NCBI GenBank assembly: GCA_022448525.1
Contig: JAKVCX010000012.1
Span: forward strand, 1 to 64,000
Length of the DNA stretch: 64,000 bases
Source: Tenacibaculum sp.
GTDB taxonomy: Bacteria; Bacteroidota; Bacteroidia; Flavobacteriales; Flavobacteriaceae
Direction of reading: 5' to 3'
Shown: positions 27,090 to 35,989 of the stretch, piece by piece
How the letters are laid out: the number at the start of each line of letters is the position of its first letter
Position numbering within the stretch: position 1 is the first letter of the stretch
Notes under the pieces: generated by a model
What the model saw: the letters and a program-made list of their open reading frames with translations, nothing else
What the model was told of the DNA's origin: nothing
Databases searched by the model: none
Position numbers and translations under genes: made by a program

Positions 27090-28043
27090 CTATTCCGTTT
27101 CTATACTCTTGTAAGCTTTAATAATCTTCTTCACTAATCTATGACGTACAACATCTTTATCATCTAAATAAATTTGTCCAACACCATCTATACTTTTTAA
27201 TGCTAATAACGCCTCTTTTAATCCTGAAACCTGTTTTCTCGGTAAATCGATTTGACCAGGATCTCCAGTAATTACGAATTTGGCATGCATCCCCATACGA
27301 GTTAAGAACATTTTCATTTGTGCATGTGTCGTATTTTGAGCTTCATCCAAAATAACAAAAGCATTATCTAATGTTCTACCACGCATAAATGCTAAAGGAG
27401 CAATTTGTATTGTTCCATTTTCAAGATACACCTGTAATTTTTCAGAAGGAATCATATCACGTAATGCATCATATAAAGGTTGCATATACGGATCTAATTT
27501 TTCTTTTAAATCTCCGGGAAGAAATCCTAAATTCTCTCCTGATTCCACAGCAGGTCTTGTTAAAATAATTCTCCTAACTTCTTTTTCCTTTAACGCCTTT
27601 ACCGCTAACGCAACTGCTGTATATGTTTTTCCTGTTCCTGCTGGTCCAACAGCAAATAGTAAATCATTTTCTCGCATGAGTTTTACCATTTTACGTTGAT
27701 TTTCAGTCTGCGGTTTAATTATTTTTCCGCTAACTCCATGGACTAGAATTTCACTGTTATCTCCAAACTTACGCTCCTCTTCTTCTTTTCCGTTAGAAGT
27801 TAAAATACGCTCAATACTATTTTCATCGAGTTTATTGTAACGATTATAGTACTTTATTAAACGTTCTAAACGTTTTTCAAACTCATCTAAAATCTCTGGA
27901 TCTCCATAAATTTTAAGTTTGTTACCACGAGCAACAATCTTAATTTTAGGAAAATAAGTTTTTAAAAGGGATATTGTACTGTTTTGAGCACCAAAGAATT
28001 CTTTTGGGTTGATTTCTGTAAGTTCAATTACTCTTTCGTTCAA
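27090..28043 (-). CDS. phoH: PhoH family ATPase
   Basis: This 317-residue PhoH-like protein has an N-terminal KH-like region (residues 1-95), a P-loop NTPase with Walker A GPAGTGKTYTA near 140, and Walker B VILDEAQNTT near 235. PhoH-like proteins are linked to RNA metabolism and often act near ribosome-maturation genes. The start is a TTG at 28043: the N-terminus that follows (NERVIELTEINPKEFFGAQN) matches the usual family start, while an in-frame stop lies two codons upstream and no ATG is available. Confidence 0.92.
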   Translation of the reverse strand: MNERVIELTEINPKEFFGAQNSTISLLKTYFPKIKIVARGNKLKIYGDPEILDEFEKRLERLIKYYNRYNKLDENSIERILTSNGKEEEERKFGDNSEILVHGVSGKIIKPQTENQRKMVKLMRENDLLFAVGPAGTGKTYTAVALAVKALKEKEVRRIILTRPAVESGENLGFLPGDLKEKLDPYMQPLYDALRDMIPSEKLQVYLENGTIQIAPLAFMRGRTLDNAFVILDEAQNTTHAQMKMFLTRMGMHAKFVITGDPGQIDLPRKQVSGLKEALLALKSIDGVGQIYLDDKDVVRHRLVKKIIKAYKSIETE

Positions 28044-28102
28044 ATGCTATACTTTTTTAATTTTATTATGTTTAAATGTAGTAATTATTTTATTCATTTA
28101 TG

Positions 28103-28110
28103 TAGCTTTG
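28103..28110 (+). promoter_or_regulatory. Putative -7 box of the SAM hydrolase operon
   Basis: TAGCTTTG matches TAnnTTTG about 52 bases before the ATG at 28163. No clear TTG is seen at -33. Confidence 0.4.
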
Positions 28111-28162
28111 TCTTAATTTTCAACTGAGTTTTTCACAAAATAATTAACAATTAATACTTTAG

Positions 28163-29020
28163 ATGGCACTTATTACTTTAACAACTGATTTTGGCCTGAA
28201 GGATCATTTTGTTGGTGCAGTTAAAGGTGCTATTTACTCCGAATTACCAGAAGCTAGAATTGTTGATATTACTCATGAAATTACTCCTTTCAATATTGCA
28301 GAAACTGCTTATATTTTAAAAAACGCCTACAAAAGCTTTCCAAAGGGAACTATTCATATTATTGGCGTAGATTCTGAATTAAGTATTCGAAATAAACATA
28401 TTGCAATTCTTTTAGATGAACATTATTTTATTTGTCCTGATAACGGAATTATTTCTATGATTGCCTCTGAAATTAATCCTACGAAAATTGTTGAAATAAA
28501 TATTCATAATCATATTGATAGTAGTTTTCCTGTTTTAGATGTTTTTGTTAAAGTGGCCAGTTTTATTGCAAGAGGTGGAAAGTTAGATGTAATCGGTAAA
28601 GCAACGGAAGAATATAAAAAAATGGTTGAAATTCAACCAAAGGTGAATCAAGAAAAAACCATTATTGTTGGAGGTGTTATTTATATTGATAATTATGGTA
28701 ACGTTATAAGTAACATAAGTAAAAAGATGTTTAACGATATTGGTAAAGACAGACCATTTAAAATTACAGCAAGACGTTATACTTTTGAAACCATCAATAA
28801 CCAATATAATGATATTGTAAATTTTGATTCTGCAGATATACGTGCCTTTGATGGAAAGAGGTTAGCCTTATTTAATTCTGCCGATTATTTAGAAATTGCT
28901 ATTTACAGAAGTAACTTAAAAACTGTTGGTGGTGCTTCAACACTATTAGGCTTAAGATACAGAGATAGAATTACTGTTGAATTTACAAACCCAAGCACTC
29001 CTGAATTTACTACTATTTAA
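28163..29020 (+). CDS. SAM hydroxide adenosyltransferase (DUF62)
   Basis: This 285-residue member of the fluorinase/chlorinase superfamily probably hydrolyses S-adenosylmethionine to adenosine and methionine. The N-terminal ITLTTDFGLKDHFVGAVKG block holds the SAM-binding Asp, VDITHEITPFN follows, and the C-terminal beta domain has VIYIDNYGNVISNI. The lack of an inserted halide loop favours the hydroxide-using enzyme. It is the first of five closely spaced plus-strand genes running to gldG. Confidence 0.88.
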   Translation: MALITLTTDFGLKDHFVGAVKGAIYSELPEARIVDITHEITPFNIAETAYILKNAYKSFPKGTIHIIGVDSELSIRNKHIAILLDEHYFICPDNGIISMIASEINPTKIVEINIHNHIDSSFPVLDVFVKVASFIARGGKLDVIGKATEEYKKMVEIQPKVNQEKTIIVGGVIYIDNYGNVISNISKKMFNDIGKDRPFKITARRYTFETINNQYNDIVNFDSADIRAFDGKRLALFNSADYLEIAIYRSNLKTVGGASTLLGLRYRDRITVEFTNPSTPEFTTI

Positions 29021-29031
29021 TACTTAAACAT

Positions 29032-29328
29032 ATGTTTGTACGAATTGTAAAAATGAGTTTTCAGCCTGAAAAAATTTCAACCTTTTTAGAAAACTTTGAT
29101 AAGAAGAAAGAAAATATTCGAAACTTCCCAGGATGTCGTTTATTGGAATTGTACAGAGACAAAACAAATCCGAACATATTTTTCACCTATAGTTATTGGG
29201 ACAAAGAAGTAGACTTAGAAAACTACCGTCATTCAGAATTATTCCAAAATATTTGGGCTGAGACCAAAGTGTTTTTTAACGATAAACCTCTTGCTTGGAG
29301 TGTAGATAAAGTGGTAAGTTTGCCTTAA
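29032..29328 (+). CDS. ABM-domain protein (putative quinol monooxygenase)
   Basis: This 98-residue single-domain antibiotic-biosynthesis-monooxygenase fold protein (ferredoxin-like, dimeric in relatives) shows the usual VRIVKMSFQPEKISTFLENF start, the FPGCRLLELYRDK turn and YSYWDKEVDLENYRHSELF. Members include YgiN-type quinol monooxygenases and enzymes or regulators of unknown substrate. It lies 11 bases after the SAM hydrolase gene. Confidence 0.85.
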   Translation: MFVRIVKMSFQPEKISTFLENFDKKKENIRNFPGCRLLELYRDKTNPNIFFTYSYWDKEVDLENYRHSELFQNIWAETKVFFNDKPLAWSVDKVVSLP

Positions 29329-29344
29329 ATTAAAAAATTATAAT

Positions 29345-29974
29345 ATGAAAATTAAAACTTTACAATTGCTAGTTGTATTAATGACTGTTGCGTCATCTTT
29401 TGGTCAAACAGAAAAAGGAAAATTTTTAATAGGATTAAATACGCCTTTGTCTTTTTCAAGTTATTCTTCTCGAATTATAAATAGTTCTTCAGGTTCTAGC
29501 TTCGAAAACGATTCAACTACTTCTTTTAGTTTTTCGCCTCAAGTTGGTTATTCCATTATTGATAACCTTTTTCTTGGGCTAGATTTGTCTTTATCTTTTT
29601 CTAGTTCAGAAAATGATGTATCTGAAAGAAATTCAAATGCATTTGTAGTTTCTCCTTTTGTTAAATATTATTATCCAGTAAATAATGATTTTAACTTTTT
29701 CGGACAATTTAAATATGGTGTTGGGCGTTCTAGATCGAAACTAGAAAGTATTGGATTTATTGACCCTTCGTTTCCTACTGTTACCGAATCGGAAAATAAT
29801 ATTGAAGAACTCCTTTTAGGTGTAGGAGTAGGTTATTTTGTTCATGAAGTATTAAACATAGAGCTATCAATTAATTATCAAAATACATTTTATGATAGTT
29901 TTGCTAATTTTAGCGGAGATCAATTGGCTATTGACACATTTAGTGCATCCATAGGATTTTCTTTATTTTTATAA
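29345..29974 (+). CDS. Outer-membrane beta-barrel protein
   Basis: This 209-residue protein has a signal peptide (LLVVLMTVASSFGQ) and an eight-stranded-barrel pattern: alternating strands such as SFSPQVGYSIIDNLFLGLDL, FVVSPFVKYYYPV and FSASIGFSLFL, ending in Phe-Leu. It is of the OmpA-like/OmpW-sized porin group. It sits 16 bases after the ABM gene and 3 bases before gldF. Any role in gliding is unknown. Confidence 0.75.
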   Translation: MKIKTLQLLVVLMTVASSFGQTEKGKFLIGLNTPLSFSSYSSRIINSSSGSSFENDSTTSFSFSPQVGYSIIDNLFLGLDLSLSFSSSENDVSERNSNAFVVSPFVKYYYPVNNDFNFFGQFKYGVGRSRSKLESIGFIDPSFPTVTESENNIEELLLGVGVGYFVHEVLNIELSINYQNTFYDSFANFSGDQLAIDTFSASIGFSLFL

Positions 29975-29977
29975 TTA

Positions 29978-30697
29978 ATGAAATCAATATTTAAAAAAGA
30001 ATTTAACTCGTTTTTTGCTTCTCCTGTAGCCTATTTGGTTATTGGAGTTTTTTTACTTGTAAACGGACTGTTTTTATGGGTTTTAAAAGATAACTTCAAT
30101 ATTTTAAACGCTGGATTTGCCGATTTAAATTCTTTCTTTTTTATCGCTCCTTGGTTATTTTTATTTTTAATTCCTGCAATAACAATGAAGAGTTTTGCAG
30201 ACGAATTTAATACTGGAACTCTTGAAATATTAAAGACGAAACCTTTAACGGATTGGCAAATTGTTTTAGGAAAATACTCGGCTTCTCTGTTTTTAGTTGT
30301 TGTAGCTCTAATTCCAACATTGACTTATGTGTATTCCATTTATACATTAGGTAACCCAGTAGGAAATTTAGATTTAGGAAGTATTATAGGCTCTTATTTT
30401 GGAATGTTGTTTTTAGCTTCAGGATATTGTGCTATTGGATTATTTACCTCTACCCTTTCTAAAAATCAAATCGTTGCATTTATACTAGCCGTTTTTATTT
30501 CATTTTTTATGTTTTATGGCTTTGATGCAATTGCCAATTTATTAGGGAGCTCTGATTTTTATGTTCGTCAGTTTGGTTTTAACGAGCATTTTAAAAGTAT
30601 TAGTCGTGGAGTAATTGACACTAGAGATATTGTTTACTTTGTAAGTGTGACATTCTTCTTCTTATTTGTAACTAAAAATCGATTAGATAATGAGTAA
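29978..30697 (+). CDS. gldF: Gliding motility ABC transporter permease GldF
   Basis: This 239-residue ABC-2 type permease has six membrane helices and the family start KKEFNSFFASPVAYLVIGVF, followed by EFNTGTLEILKTKPLTDWQIVLGKY. In Flavobacterium johnsoniae GldF forms an ABC transporter with GldA and GldG that is required for gliding. The gene overlaps gldG by 8 bases. The ATPase gldA is not in the window, as is common because it is unlinked. Confidence 0.94.
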   Translation: MKSIFKKEFNSFFASPVAYLVIGVFLLVNGLFLWVLKDNFNILNAGFADLNSFFFIAPWLFLFLIPAITMKSFADEFNTGTLEILKTKPLTDWQIVLGKYSASLFLVVVALIPTLTYVYSIYTLGNPVGNLDLGSIIGSYFGMLFLASGYCAIGLFTSTLSKNQIVAFILAVFISFFMFYGFDAIANLLGSSDFYVRQFGFNEHFKSISRGVIDTRDIVYFVSVTFFFLFVTKNRLDNE

Positions 30698-32330
30698 AAA
30701 TTTGAAAAAGATTCTTTTTGTTTTAGTAGGATTACTTTTAGCTAACTCTATTAGTTCTTCGCTTTTTACGCGTTTCGATTTAACAAAAGATAAGCGATAT
30801 ACACTCTCAGATGTTTCAAAAAACATTGTCAATAAACTCGATAACAACTTAATTGTAAATGTGTATTTAGAAGGAGATTTCCCTTCAGAATTTAAACGTT
30901 TACAAATTGAAACTCGTCAGTTTTTAGAAGAACTTCAAGCAGAAAATACAAATATTCGTTTTCGATTTATCAATCCAGACGATATTAGAGAAGAATTAGT
31001 TAAAAACGGTATGATGCCAAGTCAACTTACTGTTGAAGAAGATGGTAAACTATCTGAAGCTCTTATTTTTCCGTGGGCAGCAATCTTTTACGGTGATAAA
31101 GCCATTACCGTTCCTTTACTTCCTGAAACGATGGCAAAATCTCAAGAATCTCAACTTGAAAATGCTATTTCTTCGTTAGAACATTCCTTTCTAAATGCCA
31201 TTGAACTTATCACTAAAGATAAAAGAAAGAGAATTGCTGTTTTATCTGGTAATGGCGAGTTAGAAGATATAAGGCTATACAGCTTTTTAAGTGCACTCGG
31301 TAAAAAATATAGTTTAGCCAAATTTACTTTAGATTCTGTTGAAAAAAATCCATCGAAAACAATTGATCAATTAAAACGATACGATTTATCGATTATAGCA
31401 AAACCTTCTCAAAAATTCTCACACGAAGAGAAACTAGTTTTAGATCAATACATTATGAATGGTGGAAAATCATTATGGATGATTGACAACTTATATTCAG
31501 ATACTGATAGTTTATATAATGAAGGAAGAATGTTGGCTTATAGAAGAGATCTTGATTTGACTGATTTATTATTCAGCTATGGAGTTAGAATCAACAATAA
31601 ATTAGTTCAAGATTTATATGCTTCTAAATTAACTTTGGCATCAGGAAACCTTGGAAATCAGGCTCAATTTGAAAGTTACGATTGGTTTTATCATCCTTTG
31701 GTAGAGGGAAATCCGAATCATCCGATAACCAAAAATGTTTTACCTGTTCGATTCCAGTTTACAACGCAGATTGACACGTTAAAAAAGAATATCAAAAAAA
31801 CACCTTTACTCGTAAGTTCTGTGTTATCGAAACTTTCTGGAGCTCCAACTATTGTAGAATTAGAAAGTATTGCTAAAGAACCTATTCAACAAGAATACAC
31901 GGCGGGAAGTCAATTATTAGCAGTTTTATTAGAAGGTAATTTCAATTCTGCATACGAAAACAGAACCAAACCGTTTAACTATAGAGACTATAAAAAAGTT
32001 TCTCCTGAAACTAAAATGGTTGTTATCGCTGATGGAGATATTGCGAAAAATCAGATTTTAAAGGGTAAACCTTACGATTTAGGTTTGGATAAGTGGACAC
32101 AGCAACGCTTTGGAAATAAAGATTTTTTATTAAATACCGTAGATTATCTACTGGACGATTCGGGTTTAATTTCTTTGAGAAACAAAACGGTTCAATTGAA
32201 TAGTTTAGATAAGAAAAAGGCTTTTCAAGAGCGAGGTTTTTGGCAATTTTTCAATATAGTTTTACCGCTTACTTTATTATTAGTTTTTGGTTTCGTATTT
32301 AATTATTGGAGAAAAAGAAAGTATAGTTAA
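30690..32330 (+). CDS. gldG: Gliding motility ABC transporter substrate-binding-like protein GldG
   Basis: The 546-residue protein has an N-terminal membrane helix (residues about 6-22), the conserved TRFDLTKDKRYTLSDVSK stretch, a long periplasmic domain of the ABC-type uncharacterised auxiliary family, and a C-terminal anchor (FFNIVLPLTLLLVFGFVFNYW) followed by KRK. This is the standard GldG layout. It is encoded directly with gldF and works with GldA and GldF in gliding. Confidence 0.94.
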   Translation: MSKNLKKILFVLVGLLLANSISSSLFTRFDLTKDKRYTLSDVSKNIVNKLDNNLIVNVYLEGDFPSEFKRLQIETRQFLEELQAENTNIRFRFINPDDIREELVKNGMMPSQLTVEEDGKLSEALIFPWAAIFYGDKAITVPLLPETMAKSQESQLENAISSLEHSFLNAIELITKDKRKRIAVLSGNGELEDIRLYSFLSALGKKYSLAKFTLDSVEKNPSKTIDQLKRYDLSIIAKPSQKFSHEEKLVLDQYIMNGGKSLWMIDNLYSDTDSLYNEGRMLAYRRDLDLTDLLFSYGVRINNKLVQDLYASKLTLASGNLGNQAQFESYDWFYHPLVEGNPNHPITKNVLPVRFQFTTQIDTLKKNIKKTPLLVSSVLSKLSGAPTIVELESIAKEPIQQEYTAGSQLLAVLLEGNFNSAYENRTKPFNYRDYKKVSPETKMVVIADGDIAKNQILKGKPYDLGLDKWTQQRFGNKDFLLNTVDYLLDDSGLISLRNKTVQLNSLDKKKAFQERGFWQFFNIVLPLTLLLVFGFVFNYWRKRKYS

Positions 32331-32334
32331 TATC

Positions 32335-32685
32335 ATGAACAAAGATTCTTTTGGTCTTTTCCTTATTTTGATACTACTTGGTGGTTTATTTTTATTTATT
32401 TATCAAAAAGATAAAGATTTCATTGAAAATCTATCTTCAACAAGAGGAAAAATCACCAATTATTATAATACTGGAGGAAAGAAGTATATAGAGTATAGTT
32501 TTTTTGTAAGAGGTAAGCAGTATAAAGGTAGAGTGCGTGTTTCTACTTTTAAATGTAGTGATGGCACTAAAGGATGCGTTGGTAAGGATTTTAAAATTCT
32601 TTATTCTAGTAAAAACCCAAATAACAACGACATTTATTTAGAAAAATACCAGAAGTATAAATTTAGTAAAACTAGACTTTATTAA
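32335..32685 (+). CDS. Small membrane-anchored protein, DUF3592-like
   Basis: This 116-residue protein has one N-terminal membrane helix (LFLILILLGGLFLFIY) and a beta-rich tail: RGKITNYYNTGGKKYIEYSF, then two Cys (KCSDGTKGC), and a KDFKILYSSKNPNNND end. The strand pattern resembles DUF3592-type proteins and small exported proteins found among toxin-immunity clusters in Bacteroidota. The ATG at 32335 is chosen; an in-frame codon at 32287 would overlap gldG by 44 bases and lacks support. It opens an accessory patch next to gldG. Confidence 0.65.
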   Translation: MNKDSFGLFLILILLGGLFLFIYQKDKDFIENLSSTRGKITNYYNTGGKKYIEYSFFVRGKQYKGRVRVSTFKCSDGTKGCVGKDFKILYSSKNPNNNDIYLEKYQKYKFSKTRLY

Positions 32686-32858
32686 AATCATTTTCTTTTT
32701 ACTACGATAGTTTTTTTTATTTTTCCTGTCAATTATATAAGAAACATAAATCTTATTATGGAAATTGCTTTGTATATTGTTGTGCTGGAGCAGTTAATTT
32801 ACCTCATGGATATGATCCTAGGATAAAAAAAACTCAGCAATCACAACTCAAACTATGA
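32676..32858 (+). pseudogene. Possible C-terminal remnant of a lost gene
   Basis: A frame without a start codon is open from a stop at 32673 to a TGA at 32856-32858. Its last part reads as protein-like sequence (YYGNCFVYCCAGAVNLPHGY, then DPRIKK), unlike the AT-rich filler upstream of it. Its stop overlaps the ATG of the next gene (ATGA), as in co-translated pairs. I infer a truncated upstream partner, perhaps the tail of a larger protein whose front was deleted. The family is not recognised and the frame could be chance. Confidence 0.35.
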
Positions 32859-33730
32859 AATCTATATTTTTCTCATCCACCTTGAAGAACCAATTTAAAA
32901 ATGTGTTTCTCTTGAATTATAAAAAACAATTTATATCTGTAGTAATTCTATTGTTCTGGTTCTCTAATGCCTTTACCCAAGAGGAGGAAAAATTATCTGG
33001 TCTTTTTCAAAACTTCGATTATCAAGAAGTTGAAAATGGATTAAATAGCTTTGAAAAGATAGCTACTGAAAAAACTAAGTATAAGTGGCGTACCAATATA
33101 GAAAGAGAGCTGGTCAACAACTTTTTCGAACAAATTATACAATTTACTAAGTCAGTAAGAAGTGATGAGAATAAATCTGTTTCTACTCTATACAAATACA
33201 ATTTAAAATTAATAAAAAAGCAGAATGGAAAAATTGCATTATATAAACTTTACAGACTACAAAATGTAAAAGTAAATGGTAAATGGACTCCAACTGAAAT
33301 AATAGTAAAAGAAGGTTCAAATAAAATAATGAAAGAATTAGAATCAGAATTTTTAAGAGTTTATTCATATCCTTTAAATTACAATGAACTTTTTGAAACA
33401 AATATTGTTTACGGAGATGTTTGTGGGCGAGTAAGAGGAATCACTGAATATAGAGGAAAACTAGAGAAACTCATAAAATCGAAAGATTCAAAAAATTTAG
33501 TTAAATGGCTAAAATCAACTGTTACCGAAATTCAATTATATGCCATAGACGGAATATTAACGCTAAAAAAACAAGGAATCGTTTTTAATAAAGATGTTTT
33601 AAAGCTAGTCGATGTAATTAGTAAGAAAAAAGGAGAAGTGTACACATGTAACAGATGTATATATAGTAATAAACTAATTATAGGAATCATATTAGATATT
33701 AAGAATAAGCATAACTCCCAAAAGAAATAG
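32855..33730 (+). CDS. Secreted protein of unknown function
   Basis: The 291-residue protein has a long N-terminal region followed by a hydrophobic signal segment (FISVVILLFWFSNAFTQ, residues about 27-43) and a helical, Lys-rich body with no recognised domain. The C-terminal half has two Cys pairs (DVCGRV, YTCNRC). No motif points to an enzyme. It lies in a patch with YIP1 and SUFU genes that looks recently acquired. The only ATG compatible with the signal is at 32855, which overlaps the stop of the possible remnant frame. Confidence 0.55.
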   Translation: MKSIFFSSTLKNQFKNVFLLNYKKQFISVVILLFWFSNAFTQEEEKLSGLFQNFDYQEVENGLNSFEKIATEKTKYKWRTNIERELVNNFFEQIIQFTKSVRSDENKSVSTLYKYNLKLIKKQNGKIALYKLYRLQNVKVNGKWTPTEIIVKEGSNKIMKELESEFLRVYSYPLNYNELFETNIVYGDVCGRVRGITEYRGKLEKLIKSKDSKNLVKWLKSTVTEIQLYAIDGILTLKKQGIVFNKDVLKLVDVISKKKGEVYTCNRCIYSNKLIIGIILDIKNKHNSQKK

Positions 33731-33745
33731 CCCTTAAAATTAGTT

Positions 33746-34270
33746 ATGAAATCAATATTTTATTCAATAATTTGGAGCAGCAAAGGATTTAACTTAATGG
33801 TTAACGAATATGAAGATGAGTTATTTAATAAAAGTTATTTGCTATTTGGGTTATTTGGAGTTGTTAATTTCTTATTCAACTTTGATGATACTTACGAAAC
33901 TTACAAGTACTTTTTTCATCTGATTTCGTTTTTACTCTCTGTATTAATAGCAATCATATTTGGTTTTATATCTTCTTATATTCTGTTCAAAACAGGTAAA
34001 ATCCTAAGTGGAAAAGCTACCTTTCTCGATGTTTTTGCTGTATTGGCATATTCTTTTGTTCCTTTAAGCATAGGCTTGTTATTAATTCTATTTTTTAAAG
34101 ACACATATAACTTAATCTTATATACAAGTTACCTTATTGCTTTAAAAATCTTAACATTTGGACTTCTGAGGTATAATAAATATGGAATTATTAAAACCTT
34201 AATCAATATAAGTGTATACATAGCTTTTTTCTACTTATTGCGCTTTATTTTACCACAATTAATGATTTGA
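33746..34270 (+). CDS. YIP1 family membrane protein
   Basis: The 174-residue integral membrane protein has five predicted helices and the YIP1-like pattern of a short amphipathic start (SIIWSSKGFNLMVNEYEDEL), then SYLLFGLFGVVNFLF and TFLDVFAVLAYSFVPLSIGL. Bacterial YIP1 proteins have no established role. It lies 15 bases after the gene ending at 33730. Confidence 0.65.
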   Translation: MKSIFYSIIWSSKGFNLMVNEYEDELFNKSYLLFGLFGVVNFLFNFDDTYETYKYFFHLISFLLSVLIAIIFGFISSYILFKTGKILSGKATFLDVFAVLAYSFVPLSIGLLLILFFKDTYNLILYTSYLIALKILTFGLLRYNKYGIIKTLINISVYIAFFYLLRFILPQLMI

Positions 34271-34294
34271 TATCCTTTAAAATTCGACAAAGAA

Positions 34295-34360
34295 ATGAAT
34301 AGCATTACTAGAAAATTAATGATCTTAAATATCTTCACAATCTCTTGTGCTATTTCATAA
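34295..34360 (+). other. Micro-ORF, signal-peptide-like
   Basis: A 21-residue frame (MNSITRKLMILNIFTISCAIS) starts with ATG and looks like a bare signal or lipoprotein leader. It could be a decayed gene start or chance. It is reported only because it fills the gap between the YIP1 and SUFU genes. Confidence 0.2.
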
Positions 34361-34375
34361 AACTCAACTAAACAC

Positions 34376-35014
34376 ATGAACAAAAACGTACCAAATAGTG
34401 TTCAAACTATAGATAATCATCTTGATCTTTTTTTTGATGAAAGTACCGACATTGTAGTATTCGATGAAATAGAATCTGAAACTATTCATAGAGATATTTT
34501 CTTTATAAAAGCAACAGAAGACAGACCTTTCCATATTTTATTGAGTTGTGGTATGAGCGCTTTACCCATGAATGTCCCTAGTGATATTGATTCATCTGAA
34601 TATGCAGAAGTAATGATATTACTTCCTAAAGAATGGAATTTAGAATACCAATCATTCAGTGATGAAAGGAATTATTGGCCTATTAGGATTATGAAAGAAT
34701 TAATGATACTTCCTCATCCAAACAAAACTTGGTTAGGATTTGGACATTCTTTAGGTCATGAAGATGATGATGAGCTTGCAGAAGGAATTGGTTTTAACTC
34801 AGTAATACTTGTTAACTCTGTAGAGCTTTCAGAGGAATTTACTCAAATCACTTTGGATGATAACAAAACTATTGACATTTATACGTTAATTCCACTTTAT
34901 AAAGAAGAATTAAAATTTAAAAAGAAACATGGTACCATGAAGTTACTAGAAAAATTTGACGAGTTTGGAATAGAAGAAATCGTAAAACTGGGACGCAAAA
35001 ATGTTTGTAAATAA
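34376..35014 (+). CDS. Suppressor of fused (SUFU) domain protein
   Basis: This 212-residue cytosolic protein has the bacterial SUFU-domain pattern: HILLSCGMSALPMNVP near residue 55, SEYAEVMILLPKEWNL near 80, WPIRIMKELMILPHPNKTW near 105 and VILVNSVELSEEF near 140. Comparative work on polymorphic toxin systems lists the SUFU superfamily among common immunity proteins, so this gene may protect against a contact-delivered toxin. No toxin gene lies directly beside it, only the possible remnant at 32676. Confidence 0.85.
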   Translation: MNKNVPNSVQTIDNHLDLFFDESTDIVVFDEIESETIHRDIFFIKATEDRPFHILLSCGMSALPMNVPSDIDSSEYAEVMILLPKEWNLEYQSFSDERNYWPIRIMKELMILPHPNKTWLGFGHSLGHEDDDELAEGIGFNSVILVNSVELSEEFTQITLDDNKTIDIYTLIPLYKEELKFKKKHGTMKLLEKFDEFGIEEIVKLGRKNVCK

Positions 35015-35102
35015 TCACATCCCTATAGATTAGAATTTGATTTTAAAAAGTTTAATTACGGGTTAACAAATTAAAATAAATCTCATAGAAAGAACATATG
35101 AT

Positions 35103-35882
35103 TTACTCCTTCAATTCCAATAAATTATTATGAATGAATTCATAGTTCAAGCTATTCATCAGCTTTTTTGGACTAATTTTTTTAAACTTTAAATCTATTT
35201 CTTTCTTAAACTTTGGTTCAGGCTTACCTAAATTCTTTCTAGCTTCTTTATAAAATTCTTTACGAGTTGGATGATGATCTGCGCATGCATTAAACGTTTC
35301 TCCAAATACATCTTTCTCAATTATTTTAGAAATAATTGCAATACAATCATCTCTATGAATCATATTTACAAATCCATCTGGTTGCGGAATTTCTTTCTCA
35401 GCAAACCAATTCCCAGGTTGTCTTTTCCCTCCATATAACCCAGCAAATCTAATTATCGTTGTTTTGAAATTCGAATTCCTTCTAAACAACTCCTCTACCC
35501 TAACTAATAAAGCATCATCAATAGTTTCCTCTTCTTCAGTATACACTTTATTATTCCTAGGATAAACTGAAGTTGAGCTAATAAAAATTACTTTTTTAAT
35601 TTCCGATTTTTCAATTTGAGATATCAAATTTTCATAAGCTGATATCTCTTTTGACGTTATCATAATTAAAAGCACATCAGTATTGAAAAAGTCCGAATTG
35701 GATATTTCTTTTTCAATATCAACTATAAAAGGCAAAATATTCAGTTCCTTTAAATGAGTTAATTTCTCCTCAGATCTAGTCGATCCTTTAACAGTTACTC
35801 CATCATTTATTAACTTCATCGCCAAAGGAATCCCTAACCATCCACTACCTAAAATACTATAAACTTCTTGCGCTTTTTTCAT
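35103..35882 (-). CDS. NAD(P)-dependent epimerase/dehydratase-like protein (YeeZ type)
   Basis: This 259-residue atypical SDR begins with a nucleotide-binding loop (YSILGSGWLGIPLAMKL) and has FISSTSVYPRNN, the SDR serine/tyrosine region, then RFAGLYGGKRQPG and FVNMIHRDDCIAII as in YeeZ-like proteins. The substrate is unknown. It is a single minus-strand gene between two plus-strand units. Confidence 0.82.
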   Translation of the reverse strand: MKKAQEVYSILGSGWLGIPLAMKLINDGVTVKGSTRSEEKLTHLKELNILPFIVDIEKEISNSDFFNTDVLLIMITSKEISAYENLISQIEKSEIKKVIFISSTSVYPRNNKVYTEEEETIDDALLVRVEELFRRNSNFKTTIIRFAGLYGGKRQPGNWFAEKEIPQPDGFVNMIHRDDCIAIISKIIEKDVFGETFNACADHHPTRKEFYKEARKNLGKPEPKFKKEIDLKFKKISPKKLMNSLNYEFIHNNLLELKE

Positions 35883-35989
35883 ACCCCAAAAATGCTAAAA
35901 ATCAACACCAATAACTAATAAAGTTTTATCCTAAAATTTGACTTTTCTATTTTTTATAAATATTTTCACACCAACACTTAATTATTTCA

